Assembly (NCBI GenBank): GCA_003427395.1
Contig: BFEA01000010.1
Coordinates: 5,855,974-5,885,332, forward strand
Reading direction: 5' to 3'
From: Chara braunii
Lineage: Eukaryota > Streptophyta > Charophyceae > Charales > Characeae
Length of the DNA stretch: 29,359 nt
Position 1 is the first letter of the stretch, and each line of letters starts with the position of its first letter. The position numbers were made by a program, and so were the translations under genes. Under the pieces are notes generated by a model. It worked only from the letters and a program-made list of their open reading frames with translations. It ran no database searches and was not told the origin of the DNA. This document shows positions 1 to 10,816 of this stretch, piece by piece.

Positions 1-57
1 TTTTGTTATTATTATTTTTGTTATTATTATTTTTGTTATTATTATTATTATTATAGT
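1..57. repeat. TTA/TTG-type microsatellite
   Basis: An AT-rich simple repeat made of short TTATTATT runs interrupted by TTTTG. It is ordinary low-complexity DNA with no coding signal. Confidence 0.9.
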
Positions 58-1276
58 TATTGCCAATCATCTTATTTAAACCTTCCTTCTGTCACTTCGC
101 GGGAAGACCAACGGTTCGAATTTCGAGCGTGGCTGTGGTCTGTGGCCTGGACTGGCCCGACCTTTCATTTTGCGCCAAGGGCTGGGAAGTACGATCGACC
201 ACGGCGCGGAGACCCCAAAAGAGGGGCGACCCGAAGCCTCATTGGTAGGAGGCTTATCACCCCCCTCAGTGGAGAGTCATAAGCCCCCTCCTTGCCATTG
301 GACGCGGGTACCCGATGGCTATTATTCGGCGTTTCTTTTTAGACTGGGAGGATTGCCGGTCAGTGTCCCGTTATGGGACCTTTGCATGGGTGGCGGTCAC
401 TTCGCGCGGAAAGTCGGCGCTATGACCGTTGATGTCCTACCTCCTGATTTTCCTTTCTTTACTCTGTTTTATTTCACTATTTTGCGAGTTGTAAAATTAC
501 TAGAAAACGAAATACCGGGGTTTTATCTGCAGTTCCCCCATTCAGAGCACAGGGATCGTGATAAGTGGCAACCCTATAAAGAGCGAGGGTGGGCTTGTTA
601 GTAAAGTCGCGTCTTACTCTGGGCTCAAGCGGTCTCGCTACGCCGAGTACTAGCGAGCCCGAAGGAGAGAGGGCTGGCCAGTGTGGTGAGAGGCTGAGAG
701 CGACGTGAGTGACCTGGAGGCCGCGACCCAGTCCTGGCACGGACTGGACCAGTGGAGGCGGGACCATCCGCCAGTGGAAAGTAGAGAGTGGCCCCGAGGC
801 CAACTCATGGGGGCGTCAGAAGAGAGGGGACTAGGCGGATACAAGAGACGGTGACGCGTGTGATGATGACGCCCAGGGGGATGGATTGACGACACCTACC
901 TAATCAGTGCAACGTGCTGCAGGTGGGACATTCGCTTCTCTGAGCGGAAAAATTCCGTCTGCATGCCTAGGCTGGCTAGTATGTGATCGGCGAGATGTTA
1001 AGTCGGTTCTGACGCTCAGCTGAAAGGCCCGCGACGGCTAGACCACGGGAAAAAAAAAAGTAGTTACAACCACGAGAGTGTGGGTTGCTCGCGTGACTCT
1101 CATTTGACATCTGTCATATCAAGTGAGCTCGACACGTGCTGGTTTAGCCAAGAAGAAGGGAAGGCGCGACGTGTGTGTGACGCCTATGTGCAGAAGCGAG
1201 TCGTGCTGATGCCTTACGGGTTGCTGGTGGCGGAAGTGGGGCAAAATTGATGCGCGTGTGTGGGAGAAAATAAAAG
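58..1276. other. No gene recognised; one small inverted repeat
   Basis: Six-frame reading gives only short frames without recognisable domains, and codon patterns look random. The only structure I see is an imperfect inverted repeat: GGAGGCTTAT at 248-257 faces ATAAGCCCCCTCC at 279-291 across a loop of about 21 nt. An A9 run lies near 1050. Nothing here supports a host gene. Confidence 0.5.
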
Positions 1277-1375
1277 GAACTGAATGTTGGACTCTGGGAG
1301 ACTCAGTGAAGGTGAGGGGCTGTCGTGAGGGCGCACGAACTGAAGGTTGGACTCTGGGAGACTCAGTGAAGGTGA
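1277..1375. repeat. Tandem duplication, 60-bp period
   Basis: A 39-base segment starting GAACTGAATGTTGGACTC occurs at 1277-1315 and again at 1337-1375 with one difference (AATG versus AAGG). A 21-base spacer between them gives a 60-bp period, a multiple of three. On the minus strand it would encode a repeated FTESPRVQ-like peptide, but there is no larger gene to place it in. Confidence 0.85.
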
Positions 1376-3088
1376 TGTTGCTAACTTTGTTCCTCTTGCT
1401 CTGGTCGCAGCGTAGTAAACAGGAGTCGGTTTCTTGTGACGAGCAGAGGAGCATGCAGTCGGTCTCCCCTTCGTTGGAAAGGATGGCGACTGACGATCTC
1501 TCCATTGAACTCCTCGCCTGAGCCGCCAGTTCAGGTTATGTAAAGGACGCCGAGCACTCGTACGCTCAGGTCTCGGTACCCCGACGGTGTCGTGGGGGCG
1601 GGTGGTGCTGAGCCAGTGTGTTTTGCACCTCCCATTTTCCACTGGATCACTCTTCGGGCACTGACCATGTTCAAGATCACCCTCGGCGAAACTCTGGTAA
1701 CTTGGACTTTCTTGTTGTCAGCGTTTTGCAAGTTGCTGTTTTACTTGTCTTACGGTGCCTAGCCTACAATGTGGGTGATCGTGGTGTGGTTTGACAGACA
1801 TGACCAAGGGGGAAAAGAAGATGAGAAGAAGACCTATAGTCGACAAAGTCATTTCTATTATTGTTGACGTCACTGGTTGATTGTGACAGTTTATAGTTCA
1901 TGTGGGTTCGACTTTGCGAGTTGGGGATTGCGAGTTGAGACAAGCCTTGTGAATATAGAAAGGGTTGACTCTCAACGAGAGACAGACTGGGGAAAACACA
2001 GCCTCTGGGAAAAGTCGATACTGATGCGCTTTTTTATTTGACTAGGTTCACCTGCGCCCATCGGCTTAGTCGATGTCGTGTAGGTCGTGCGTCCCTTACC
2101 CAGGACTCAGTTGCCTGGAGATGCCTCTTGGAGCAGTTGTTAGTGGGCGCACAGAGTGAGAAGCGATCTTGAGGGATGTTATCTCTTTTGCATGGGTTGT
2201 TTGTTGAGAACGGGGGCTACTAACTGGACCTGCATTGAGTGAATGAGGAGTGTCAACTTTCAATAAGGGACAAGTCCGAGGTCTATGAGTATACTTCGGT
2301 TCCAATGTGCGTATTGTACGACGTTTCGCTACATGGTTCGAGTTAAGGGTTAAACCATGATCTTGGGTATTCTCCAGTGGAATAATTAGCTAATGAGTAA
2401 GTCTAAAAGAGCGATGGTGGAGGAATTCGGTAGTTGTCTTGCAGGGTAAATAAGTCTAGATTTGTCGGGAAGGCGGAAAGCATTCAATGTGGACTGTGGG
2501 TGTTAGTGGAGTTCCTATGGGCTATGAGCCCCACTTGATGGGACGACCTTGTGACAAGGAATGGGTTAATTTTCTTTGAGCTATTTTGAACGCTGTTAGG
2601 GAGGCAAAGAGCTATGTACTAAGGGGATTACCAATTAGACTGTAAGTCGGGGGCCTTGGAAAAGGTCTGTATGCGGCGCCTTGTCGTTTTCCTTGGGTGT
2701 GGTGAAAAGTAAGTGGCATGCTAGAAGTGAGGATGATGATTACGAAACCTCGGTGTGCTGAGTATCCATGAGTTGTCACTCTGCATGGAGGCGCTGATGG
2801 TAACTCCCCCGTCCTATATTTTGTTGCATGTTTCTTTGTCTTGGTGCGATAGAGTGCTCGCTTGGCTGTTCCACCTGATTGAAGAGAGCAGAAATCGATG
2901 CCCCACCTTTTGATTGACGAATGGGGAAGAGGGTAAATCTCAAGAAAATTGCTTACCTTCTAGTCAAGTACATACTCGACGGTGACTAGTAAAGTCTCCA
3001 TCTGTGTGTGTTCTTGACTGAGAAAGGGGTGGATGAGAGGAGCATTTGTCGATTGGCTCTGTGCATCGGTACGAGCGGACCTGTGTAA
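1376..3088. other. No gene recognised
   Basis: Frames are short and broken by many stops on both strands. I see no RNA gene, LTR boundary or strong repeat. It may be deeply decayed transposon sequence like the regions to its right, but nothing in it can be assigned. Confidence 0.4.
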
Positions 3089-3352
3089 AGGTCAACGCTG
3101 AGCTTCTCAGAAGAGAACTGCCTCCTTGTATTTGTCTGCTCACTTTATCTGCATATATGGAAGTTTGCACATGCACTAAAACTAGTGAGGACCCAGGAAA
3201 GTGTTGAGTATGTCATATACCTCTATGGGCATGATGGAAAACAGTCCGGTACTCGCTCATCCCTAGGAATGTTTGGGCACGCCATGGTGAAGTCTGAAAA
3301 TAATAGGAGTGCTCAGACCTCGTTCACCTGGGGTTTTGTCAAGTGTTTTTGA
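3089..3352 (+). pseudogene. Coding-like remnant of unknown family, copy 1
   Basis: An open frame of 87 codons (no start, ends in TGA at 3350) contains ALKLVRTQESVEYVIYLY followed by GHDGK. This aligns without gaps to RALELVGTREIIEYVIYFY then EFDGK in the frame at 4863-5114, about 1.8 kb downstream. The differences are largely conservative, which suggests a once-selected protein segment rather than a chance frame. I do not recognise the family. The surrounding sequence has stops in every frame, so the copy is dead. It could be an internal duplication of one old gene or two insertions of the same element. Confidence 0.45.
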
Positions 3353-4862
3353 CCGGTGAGCAGTCTCCGGCTGTTCGTTCGTATGCTCAGTGCCTAGCAA
3401 TTGAGCTTGCGGTGTTTGATGCTGCCTTGTTAAGTGAGTTGCACTTAAAGTTGTGCTATTAGAAAACCCTAGCTGAGGCTGTATCGTCTCTTTGCCGCCT
3501 CTTATACGTACCAGTGTTCGGCGTGAGTCGGATAAGGCCCCAGCAAAAGACGTTGAGATCAGTCCCGAAAAATGCGTTCGACCCGTGAGTGTATTTAAAA
3601 TATGTAACTAATGGAGATTAAGGGAAATTCCTGTCTACGCGTGCCCTTAAGCCAGTTTTGAAAGTTGTCCTTAATTATGGTCTGACTGTCAAAGATCTGA
3701 CAGAGCCGAGCTCCTTATTCTATCGAAAGCAGGTCCACATACTAGGTTGATCAGTTCAACCGTGAAAAGCAGGGCACTGTATGTGAACACTTACGCATGC
3801 CTAAACGCGTGATTCCTAATTCCAGGTCAACTCGCGACTCTGCATGTCGTTTGCATTGCCATGCCACTGAACTCGAGGGCTCAAAGGGTACTGTATGGGA
3901 ATTACCGGACGCCCATCACCGCCAGTGGTTCTCTGCAAACTGAACGAGTGTCGTCCCCTGTGTTGAACCAAGGTTCTAAATTCGCCCGACATTTATCTCT
4001 TCTCATGATCAGTTAACCATTAGCAATCCTTTATTTGGTTAGTCCAATTTAGGCAGCAGGAAATTAGTCTGAATCCCACTGAGTACTCAGAGGCACCCTG
4101 CTTTGATTGTAAGCGGGAGTTGTATGAGTTCCCCAGGTCATGGTGTAAAGACGTTAGGTGAACAGGTCCTAGAACGTGAGTAAGGGGGCAAGCGCATTCG
4201 CAATCTAGGCAATCAAGTAGAACCTGGTTTAACCGCACATTCGTGTTTACAGTGTTAAATATGGTCAAGTGTCTGAAACCACAGAGGGAAACAGACCATC
4301 TGTGTTGAGTCTGGTATGCGGTCAGATCCCCCCGCTATGCATGAGTTGAGAGTCAACTAAAAATTACAAGCTGAAGGTTGGCCAAATTTGTTGCAGCATT
4401 CGACAAGCTTGTGCCACTGGTCAACCTACGGCTGGGTAACTGAACCTGGAGACATGCTCAGCGCTCACTACTCTCGCAGACAGAAGGTCATGATTAGTAT
4501 TGTCCACCTCTTTGTAGGACGAACTAGCTCCGGTGTTTGTCACACGTTACTGGTTTACCCAGTTGATTTTGTCCAGTCCGTGTAGCCCAGATGCTAACAC
4601 GAGTCCAGCCTTGAGGGAAAAACTGTAGCGTTCTGCAGCACTCTAGTGCACACCTAATTATGCTCAATGAGACTCAGCAGCGAGAGTCCAAATAATGAGT
4701 TGCTTGCAACAAGAAACCAGTGGCGGACTGGCTGTAGTGAAGTAGCCATTAATGGCTGCTTGGTGAAGTCGTAAGAGTTCATTTCGAGGGTCAAGGGATT
4801 GATAACAAATACTACTTTAATCTAATCTGCACAACCTACAGACGGTGATTTGGGGAGGATGA
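3353..4862. other. No gene recognised between two related remnants
   Basis: This stretch separates the two paralogous coding remnants. Only short unconvincing frames are present (for example near 4388-4585) and I see no RNA gene or boundary motif. Decayed sequence of the same element is the likeliest content, by position only. Confidence 0.35.
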
Positions 4863-6338
4863 GATGGCGAGCAAAACATTCTCTCGGTATTCTGCGCATC
4901 CTATCGAGAAAAAGCAGAAGGCTGGGAAAAGAGGGTTGTTGATGCTGTCTTGGACTACATAAAGTTAATGAGAAAACGGGCGCTCGAATTAGTAGGAACC
5001 CGGGAAATCATTGAGTATGTTATATATTTTTATGAGTTTGACGGTAAAATGCACAACACATTCTCAATTACTGAGACTACCGACCGAGCAAGGGAGGCTG
5101 TCGGTGGTCAGTAAAGAATCTTCCGTGGCAATCGTTGTTCAGGTCAACTCGACCGTTCAGTCTTAAAGGGTCAGTTGAGAGGTGAGGAAAAGCTCGGCCT
5201 AAGAGCAGGCTGCGTTGCACCCTTCAGTAACCGGATGTGGGAGTGAGCATCCAGTGTTATCGGGGGACAAGATATTGGTCAAATACACAGTGTATTATCA
5301 GAACTTGAGCAGGTAAAGCAACCAGCACAGTCCACCTGACACTACCCGACAAACCAGAGGGAATCACCAGCAAGTCAGTCAGGGAACAATCATCCTCTGT
5401 ATGAGTACATTTCAATCACTCTAGCCAGCAAATACCTCTTCGAGATCTACAGCTCTCCCAGTGTCCTGGAGTCAAAGTGATCAACGGAAGGTGACTCGAA
5501 ATTTTTGGTATCTGATCAGCGTACTAGTATCCAACCAATACTCAGCCGTCAGAAGTTACTCGAGGAAGTCAATCAGCAGTAAGCAACACTTGGGTCATTA
5601 TCTGCTAACTCAGAGATCAACCATAGTCACATAGTGCCTTGCTAAAAGAAAACAGAGATCGGGATCAACATCCACTTCAGCACATGAGTACGGTACAATC
5701 ATTCTCGGTTTCAGAAACCATTCTTACCAACCTCAACAGCATTGCATCCAAGGATGCCTTCCCATACAGATATGTCAGTGCAAGAGGCTTCAGGCAAAGT
5801 AACCTGTCAATCTATGCAGTCCTTACCAAGTTTGCAGGCGGTACCATTCACGATCTAAGACTATGTGAAGAAGGGGAAAGAGGCTCATGAGCATTTCGAT
5901 TCAGTTTGGCTCACAGCAGCAAGATATCTTGAGGAGAGGGAGGGAGAATTTGACGAGAGTGGTATGAAGTTGATCCGCAGCTTCGGGCCGAAGCTCTATA
6001 CTGATTATCCTAAGCCTCCGGTTCCCTTTATTCTCACCGATCGTTCTCACTGAGGTGACCTGATTGACCTAGCCAAGAGGTACATCTCCCCAGCTACGAT
6101 CGACTACGAGTCAGTGACTGAGCCTTCTGAATTCCCGCATCTCAGACGAGGGATCTTCTCTCAGTCGTATCTTCCTACGCAATGGGAGGAGTTTTTTGCC
6201 ATGGTTGACTTCCGTATCATGGGACTTGGATGGAAGTGCTCAGAGCTTGCAGGCTTCAGGTGGCTCTACATACAGAGACCACAGCCTCAGAGAGTACGGA
6301 GACATGGCAAAAAGCCCAAACGACAGACGACAACATGA
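4863..6338 (+). pseudogene. Long degraded coding region, unknown protein
   Basis: One plus-strand frame (codons starting at multiples of three) stays unusually open across about 490 codons, with a scatter of stops. The first segment (4863-5114) includes VVDAVLDYIKLMRKRALELV and IIEYVIYFYEFDGK. A later one (5862-6338) reads YVKKGKEAHEHFDSVWLTA, then YPKPPVPFILTDRSH, a single TGA at 6051, then GDLIDLAKRYISPATIDYE. Between about 5639 and 5860 the better protein signal is in the third frame (LTNLNSIASKDAFPYRYVS), implying a frameshift. I cannot name the family. No zinc knuckle, DDE, RT or helicase motif is visible. Neighbouring decayed transposons make a transposon protein likelier than a host gene, but that is inference. 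The start is lost. Confidence 0.5.
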
Positions 6339-6728
6339 GAGATTGAGTGGGAAGTTCAGAGGGATGAGTGAGGACTCTTGACTGGTGCTGGCCATGCCCT
6401 CTACATATGTACTTTCTGAGACTATTACGAGTTCTCATTCTTCCCTCATTCACCTTGTCTTTGCCTTGAGTCAGTCAGTCTTGATTTTCTTTTCTGGCAT
6501 TGCCTGGTGATTGTATTTCCTTGCTGATTATATCGCAGTTCTCAATCCTCTGAATTGGCATCTTGATACACACATGGCATATTTAATTTAATTTTATTAT
6601 CTGCATCATCATTGCTGTTCCGAATCACAATTGAAGATTCCTAAGACCGGGGACCGGCGAAGACCGTAATTGAAGGGTCTCGCTCGAAGCCGGACGCACA
6701 CAACAGGAAGGGATTTGCTTTATTTAAT
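6339..6728. other. AT-rich spacer, no gene
   Basis: Non-coding sequence between the unknown remnant and the hAT transposase. It contains two similar TTTAATTTAATTT tracts near 6580 and 6722. A 3' untranslated region or terminus of the hAT element could lie here, but I found no clear terminal inverted repeat. Confidence 0.4.
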
Positions 6729-7976
6729 TTAATTTATTTTATTTATTGCAAGAGCATCCAAAATCCTGCGTGACAGCCTGTTGGCTTTTCGGTCGCCTGA
6801 AGCGGCCCGACTGGAAAAAGTGCGACAACGGTCTTTCACCTTTGCCATCACGAACTCCCTTGTCTCACAATCCATTGGCAGCATGGCTATTCTCTTCTCC
6901 AAGGTGATCCCCAAAGACCACACCTGCATACCCATCCTCCTGTCTTTGTCCATGGACTTCATGAGGCCGTAAACAGGCTCTAGCAAGGTACTTGCCCGCT
7001 CCACTGACAACCACCAAGTCGGGTCTCGTATGAGCTCCTTGCACGATCGAGCCCGAGTCGCTGCGGTCCGATCCCATGGAGAGTCGTCCCAACGTGGGTT
7101 GGAAACCATCGCTAGCAACACCCCCTCGCACTCCCGAAGTCGCTGCAGCATGAGGAAGTTTGTGCCGAATCCAATCTCCCCGGGTTGGATCAACTCCAAC
7201 GGCATCCTGTCTTTGATACCCAAATGTGCCCTGTACTCCCTACCAGTCCTCCGGAACATCGCCAACGCCCGCTGGTGTCTCTTGATGAAAGTTGTGATCT
7301 CCCTGCCCTGCAGGATCACCTCCCCAATCCATGGCACCGAAGCAATGTCACACATGAGCAAGTTGCAAACATGGCATGCGCACGACACCAATGGAATGCT
7401 TCGGATCAGAGGGTCCTCGTGCTCAGCCAATATCTTCCGGGCAGAAATGTTGACCTGCGCAGAGTCGGTGCAGATGGCGTTGACCCTATGCACCCCCAAC
7501 TCCCTCATGACCTCCTCCCACATCCTTGCCAAAGCTGGGGCTGACTTATCCTTCCCCTCCATGTCCACGCTCTTCACCATGACAGCCCCCGAATCGCCAG
7601 CAGCAAGGAAGTTGATGACCGGCCTGTTGCTGGTCATCGTTGTGTCGTTTGTCATCAAGGTCAAGCCTGTGACATCCCAAGGCTCACGGATCTTGTCCAA
7701 ATCTTGATCCACGGCTTTGTACTCTGTGGGCAGGCCTTCGTCCTCAAGTGTTTGTATCCTGGCAATCGCAACATCTTCCTCGATCTAGCTGCCAGGTTCA
7801 TGATCCATTCCATGTTCTTATACGAGTCGGATCTCGCAGCATTGAAGGATGGCATTCTCAAAGAAGAAAGAGGCGACCGCCTGGTCAAACTCTTTATGCA
7901 GTTCATCCACCACGAAATTGTTAATGGACGACTGTTGTCCATTGGATGGAGGTCACGGAGGTCGAACGACAGCTAG
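6729..7976 (-). pseudogene. hAT-superfamily transposase remnant (DUF659 region)
   Basis: The transposase would have cut and pasted a hAT DNA transposon in the nucleus. The main frame (7712 down to 6729, 327 aa) starts inside the conserved IREPWDVTGLTLMTND segment, followed by RPVINFLAAGDSGAVMVKSV, an ALARMWEEVMRELGV helix and the CTDSA motif. These match the DUF659 RNase H-like core, with acidic residues at TND and CTD; SCACHVCNLL corresponds to the usual AH/CH segment and LLEPVYGLMK to the later Glu region. Upstream, FDQAVASFFFENAI, then MPSFNAARSDSYKNM and LPGYKHLRT in another frame, are the usual N-terminal neighbours, so at least two frameshifts separate them. The frame ends in KIN before an AT-rich tract; the C-terminal dimerisation domain and an N-terminal BED finger are not seen. 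It is inactive and partial. Confidence 0.85.
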
Positions 7977-8216
7977 AACGGGCCCCCACAGGTGCTCAGC
8001 AATTCTCCGATTGGAGTTCAGGCCCCCTGGAAGCTGGAGCGGCCATGTCTGCGAAAGATGTAGAGTCAAGACCAACACCCCCCGCCCCCCCAGCCATTGA
8101 ACCTCTGTCACGCCTGCCGTTTCTCCCTGCAGACGATGTGTCGGGCTCCGCCGATGCACCCGCTTGATCACCCGAAGCAAGATCCTGTGGATCCTCTGCG
8201 ACCACCGGACAACCTT
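7977..8216 (-). pseudogene. Possible N-terminal leader of the hAT protein
   Basis: On the minus strand a GC-rich frame here encodes a Gly/Ala/Asp/Ser-rich stretch leading towards the hAT transposase. Disordered N-terminal leaders are common in such proteins, but there is no domain to prove the link, and a stop lies between this frame and the transposase. Treat as tentative. Confidence 0.25.
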
Positions 8217-8218
8217 TC

Positions 8219-8338
8219 TTTTTTTTTTTTTTTTTTTTTTGGAAGGACAAACAAAAGAAACATTTTTGCAGAACTGCCCAATCACAGTTCACAGGGAGAA
8301 AAAAAGAATCAGTTTCCTTTTTTTTTTTTTTTTTTTTT
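8219..8338. repeat. Two poly(T) tracts flanking a 77-bp segment
   Basis: T22 at 8219-8240 and T21 at 8318-8338 bracket a short unique segment. Two long T runs so close together suggest poly(A) tails of minus-strand retro-insertions, one inside or beside the other, or slippage expansion. No element body is recognised. Confidence 0.7.
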
Positions 8339-8799
8339 CTTAAAGCCCCTGTGTAAGCCCTCCATCCCGGCGGTGGTAAGAGAACCGTCCCAATTGAGGG
8401 CTTATCTATTGGGCTGCTCCATCTATCGGTGGGGAGCGGCACCTGCTGAAAACCGGGTCCAGCGTGCCATTAGTATATCATGAATCACGGGGATTCAAGT
8501 TGTTGTCTGTTGTTTCTGCGGCTGCGGTCATTTCTCTTATCTGCCCAGGGCTCTCAGACTGATAGTCCCATGGAGCTGCTAGTAACACCCAACCCATCTA
8601 GGAGCACCCCTTATCTATTACCCCAGCCCTGTTCGGCAGCCTCCCTGTTCATTGTTTACCTGTCCATCCCTTGACGCCCTTCAAGTTGATTGAATTACGT
8701 CTATTGACGCGCGCCATTGTTATCGCGATCTAGACATTGATGTGCGCGTGTGCACATTCCCAATGAAGATGATGACATGGACTTGAAGACAGCGACCTT
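8339..8799. other. No gene recognised
   Basis: Short frames only; no RNA gene or repeat boundary is visible. It leads into the motif cluster to its right and could be the left part of a diverged LTR, but I cannot show an LTR end. Confidence 0.3.
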
Positions 8800-9210
8800 G
8801 CTGATGTGGCGCATTGTTGCCGATCGGCAACCGGTGACAGCATCGTTGGCTGTAGCGCTGATGTGGCGCTGAACGATCGTGAGAGAGAGAGAGAGTGGGA
8901 GAAGGGGACTGCTGACGTGGCATTGGGAGCGCTACCTACGTGGCAAGGCACCTGGGTGCTGACGTGCCATCCAAAGTGTCGGCAGGGTATTGTCTGATGT
9001 GGCACTTACCTGTGTCGCGACTCACAGGCTGATGTGGCACTTCCACACTCCAGTGGTATCTTCGATCTGACGTGACAGACCAGTGACGAACGAGTTGGCA
9101 GATGGTACACTGGTGACGTGGCACACTTGTTGCGGGCCTTGCTGGCCGTTGACGCTGATGTGGCATACTCTGTGTAGGTGCTGCGTTAGCAGACTAGGAG
9201 TGACACGTGG
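8800..9210. repeat. Cluster of TGATGTGGCAC / TGACGTGGCA motifs
   Basis: About eleven variants of (G)CTGA[C/T]GTGGCA occur in about 400 bp, for example near 8806, 8856, 8911, 8957, 8992, 9029, 9067, 9111, 9153 and 9200. The ACGTGGC core matches the plant G-box/ABRE type of bZIP site (established knowledge). Similar GACGTTGGC and GTGGCATGCCAC motifs crowd the two LTRs of the chromovirus family in this window. This may therefore be the repeat-rich part of a third, highly diverged LTR or another promoter-bearing repeat. Confidence 0.5.
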
Positions 9211-9605
9211 CAGGAGGTGTGCACTGCCACTTTCTGAAGATTGGTGAGAGATTGATACTTGCACTTGAGCGTGCTGGCGGGCGGTACAGCATCAGGAAAA
9301 GGCTGTAGTGCCACCCGTCAGCCCTTGTGCCTGGCTGCATTGGAATTTGCAGAAGGACAGTCGAAGAGGATGAGCTGCTGACATCTTGATTGATTGTTGT
9401 TTGTTGGCTGACTTTACTCACCGTGGGCTGTTCTGTGGATGTCTGCTGCTCACCAACTGTGTGTTGTCTTGATCACACTGGCTGTGGCTGCGGCACCTGG
9501 TACCACTCTCAAATAGGAACGTCATCACACAGAACAAACGGCAGAATTAGAAATAGATAAAACAGGAGAATCTGAACCTTTATTTATTTCTTTTCATTTA
9601 GTTTG
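9211..9605. other. No gene recognised
   Basis: Unique sequence ending in an AT-rich stretch just before the hAT-like element's target duplication. No domain-bearing frame or RNA gene is visible. Confidence 0.35.
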
Positions 9606-9613
9606 CCATAGGA
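9606..9613. repeat. Left target-site duplication of the hAT-like element
   Basis: CCATAGGA directly precedes the CAG terminus. Its partner is CCGTAGGA at 12829-12836. Confidence 0.6.
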
Positions 9614-9720
9614 CAGTATTGGACCCCCCGACGGTCGGCGTCCCTTGACTGGTCGGCTGCCGACCCGCCGACCGATCGGCTGGTCGGCACCTACCGGTCA
9701 GGGGTCATCAGCACGCCGCC

Positions 9721-9880
9721 TTTTTTTTTTTGGGGGGGGGGGGTCCAGAACCCCTAATAACACCACCAACACCCAATAGCGGCCCCCAATACCCCCATAC
9801 ACCACCCCAACACCCCCAACACCCCCCAATATTCCCTATATCTCCCCTATACTCCCCCTATACTCCCCCTATACTCCAAC
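9721..9880. repeat. Homopolymers and C-rich tract with CCCTATACTCC repeats
   Basis: A T run abuts a run of about 13 G, followed by a G-poor C/A-rich tract. In it, CTATACTCCCC-type units repeat about three times near 9845-9880. On the minus strand five G runs of 4-6 bases fall close together (about 9784-9830), a layout able to form a G-quadruplex. Confidence 0.7.
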
Positions 9881-9891
9881 CCATATCTGCT

Positions 9892-9962
9892 GCGCATCGC
9901 GTGCGCGCAAGCTCCGCATGTGCGGCGCATAGCGCACGCGCAAGCACGTCATGCGGCGCACC
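9892..9962. repeat. CpG-rich direct repeat, about 36-bp period
   Basis: GCGCATCGCGTGCGCGCAAGC recurs as GCGCATAGCGCACGCGCAAGC about 36 bases later, each followed by an ATG(T/C)GG-like tail. The many intact CpG dinucleotides contrast with the neighbouring sequence. Confidence 0.7.
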
Positions 9963-10260
9963 CCAATAATAGGGTAAAAAAGAAGTTGGAGAGGGCTGGC
10001 TGAAGTAGCCAATAGTGCACCTCCCTTCTAAAATATCGAAGGGCACAGAAGAAAAAAAAATGTGCACATGTATTCCTTGTTGAAGTCTTTTTCCCAAAGG
10101 ACCCCAGCAGTGCATCTGCAAGGGTCCCAACATCTCAAGCGACGTTCAGCAAATTCCGTGTGAGAGAGGAGCAGGCCAGCAATATATGTTCTGGATCCGA
10201 AGTCAGGTCTGCTTTAAAGCAGTTCTGGGTTACAAGTTACAACTACTTACTACCATAGCT

Positions 10261-10529
10261 CTCTGTTTCTTTTGTTTCATCTTCCTACGAGCAGTGGCCC
10301 TAAGGGCCTTGCTCCACTCGTCACTACTTGCACAAAAGACAAAACATATGGCAAAACATATGACGGCGTATGGTTCCATCTTCTAGCAGAAGATTCATTC
10401 CTCTCTTTCTTTTGTTTCCTTTTCCTACGAGCAGTGGCCCTTAGGGCCTTCCTCCACTCGTCACCACTTGCATAAAAGACAAAACATATGGCGGCGTACG
10501 GTTCCATGTTCTAGCAAAAGATTCATTCT
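10261..10529. repeat. Tandem duplication, 140-bp period
   Basis: Copy 1 (10261-10400) and copy 2 (10401-10529) share CCTACGAGCAGTGGCCC, GGGCCTT, CCACTCGTCAC, AAAAGACAAAACATATGGC and AGATTCATTC in the same order, with scattered substitutions and a small deletion in copy 2. No protein is evident. It is internal to the hAT-like element. Confidence 0.85.
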
Positions 10530-10600
10530 AGTTTTGCACATTTGGTGAGTAGTGGAGGGAAGCCCTGAAAGCATACGGTGAGTTGGCCTGCTACTGCCCA

Positions 10601-10702
10601 GAAACTCACGTGCTCAGTGGTCCCATAACTGCTGAAACACGGACCTTAATGTGAATCACCACTGAGAAACTCACGTGCTCAGTGGTCCCATAAATGCTGA
10701 AA
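10601..10702. repeat. Direct repeat, 65-bp period
   Basis: GAAACTCACGTGCTCAGTGG at 10601 recurs at 10666, and both continue as TCCCATAA(C/A)TGCTGAAAC. Each copy contains the palindrome CACGTG. Confidence 0.85.
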
Positions 10703-10816
10703 CTGGGCGACGCAAAAACACAGCAAGGAATTTTTGTTTCTGTTTTTTGAAGGCGGGGTTGTGCTGCGCTACCCTAGAGGACCCCGAATCTGCAATAAAA
10801 AAGTCAAGTTGGGGGG

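Noticed and set aside
100-145. tRNA or SINE B-box (GGTTCGAAT near 113)
   Set aside because: The flanks do not form a T stem, no A box lies at the right distance and no acceptor stem is found.
170-895. Short frames of 60-143 aa on both strands near the left end
   Set aside because: Mutually overlapping, no domains, composition typical of random GC-rich sequence.
7030-7707. Plus-strand 225-aa frame opposite the hAT transposase
   Set aside because: Shadow of the minus-strand transposase, which has clear DUF659 motifs; the plus-strand product has none.
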